A stretch of DNA of 40,869 nt from Candidatus Woesearchaeota archaeon (GTDB lineage: Archaea; Nanobdellota; Nanobdellia; Woesearchaeales; GW2011-AR9): the NCBI GenBank assembly GCA_945861715.1, contig CAMAVK010000006.1:1-40869 (forward strand), given 5' to 3'. Made by a program: the position numbers and the translations under genes. Shown here piece after piece: positions 40,796 to 40,869 of the stretch. A model generated the notes under the pieces. It was given only the letters and a program-made list of their open reading frames with translations. It did not search any database and was not told the DNA's origin. Within the stretch, counting starts at the first letter, position 1, and the number at the start of each line of letters is the position of its first letter.

Positions 40796-40869
40796 AGCAC
40801 AAATACCGTTGTATCGAGAAACAAATGACCCGAGAATATTTACCTATCCCCAAAAACTTTGTCTCTACC
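40731..40869 (+). CDS. IS transposase, N-terminal fragment (runs off the right edge)
   Basis: The frame from ATG 40731 is open to the window end (46 codons). It reads MINQEQSFLNSLWSM, then Gln-Ile-Pro-Leu-Tyr-Arg ... Phe-Thr-Tyr-Pro-Gln-Lys-Leu-Cys-Leu-Tyr. The Pro-Leu-Tyr and Tyr-x-Gln-x-Leu spacing fits the N-terminal region of IS5-type DDE transposases of archaea. The catalytic domain lies outside the window. Confidence 0.6.
   Translation, partial: MINQEQSFLNSLWSMTTDLCHQAQIPLYRETNDPRIFTYPQKLCLY

Noticed and set aside
1-40869. tRNA, rRNA or CRISPR array
   Set aside because: I read the gaps between genes for tRNA arms and regularly spaced repeats and found none. A covariance search would be needed to exclude a tRNA with an intron.

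Overview
The window looks like a piece of an archaeal chromosome, most likely from a small-genome DPANN-type lineage (Woesearchaeota-like is my best guess; inference only). It carries archaeal ribosomal genes in the archaeal order (L30e, NusA-like KH protein, S12, S7), RNA polymerase subunit L, the archaeal repair protein NreA, a PAC2-type proteasome assembly chaperone homologue, a tyrosine recombinase of the XerA/XerD type, TATA boxes about 26 nt before starts (several genes look leaderless), and Shine-Dalgarno strings of the form GGTGAT or GGAGG. DNA is AT-rich. Over most of the window the + strand is rich in A and C whichever strand the gene is on, which suggests a replication-strand skew.

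Layout. Both ends (1-149 and 40647-40795) are the same IS-like 5' end in opposite orientation, with the start of a transposase running off each edge, so the contig probably breaks inside copies of one insertion sequence. 0.1-11.5 kb holds housekeeping and accessory genes: a DUF1328-like membrane peptide, NreA, a cupredoxin lipoprotein, an HD hydrolase, a VOC protein, oligoendopeptidase F, an SDR, a type I asparaginase and a homospermidine-synthase-like dehydrogenase. 11.5-13.0 kb is a serine recombinase bracketed by copies of an AT-rich repeat, with a palindrome in its promoter. 13.0-22.5 kb holds PAC2, zinc-ribbon, glutathione peroxidase, phosphoglycerate mutase, two HExxH proteins, a JAMM-like protein, RpoL and an S4 protein, plus a DUF1801 gene broken by an in-frame TGA exactly where a tryptophan is expected.

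22.5-28.4 kb is the best-defined system: a helix-turn-helix regulator with three C-terminal cysteines followed by a complete suf operon (sufB, sufD, sufS, sufU, sufC, sufT-like). A perfect 14-bp palindrome overlaps the regulator's own start region, and a perfect 14-bp inverted repeat flanks the sufB TATA box. This looks like a self-contained iron-sulfur-responsive circuit.

28.5-35.3 kb holds a ribosome-associated-factor-like gene, a six-hairpin glycosidase-like protein, a DUF2127 protein, a glycosyltransferase, a coiled-coil membrane protein, a Nudix-like protein and the ribosomal string. From 35.5 kb to the end the character changes: a Met/His-rich repeat protein, a 260-nt stretch packed with perfect hairpins, a tyrosine recombinase, an alpha/beta hydrolase bracketed by a three-block inverted repeat, a T4 endonuclease V homologue, a fusion of a secreted domain to a DUF1295 membrane enzyme, and a small membrane protein. 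This is probably acquired material. No tRNA, rRNA or CRISPR array was recognised.
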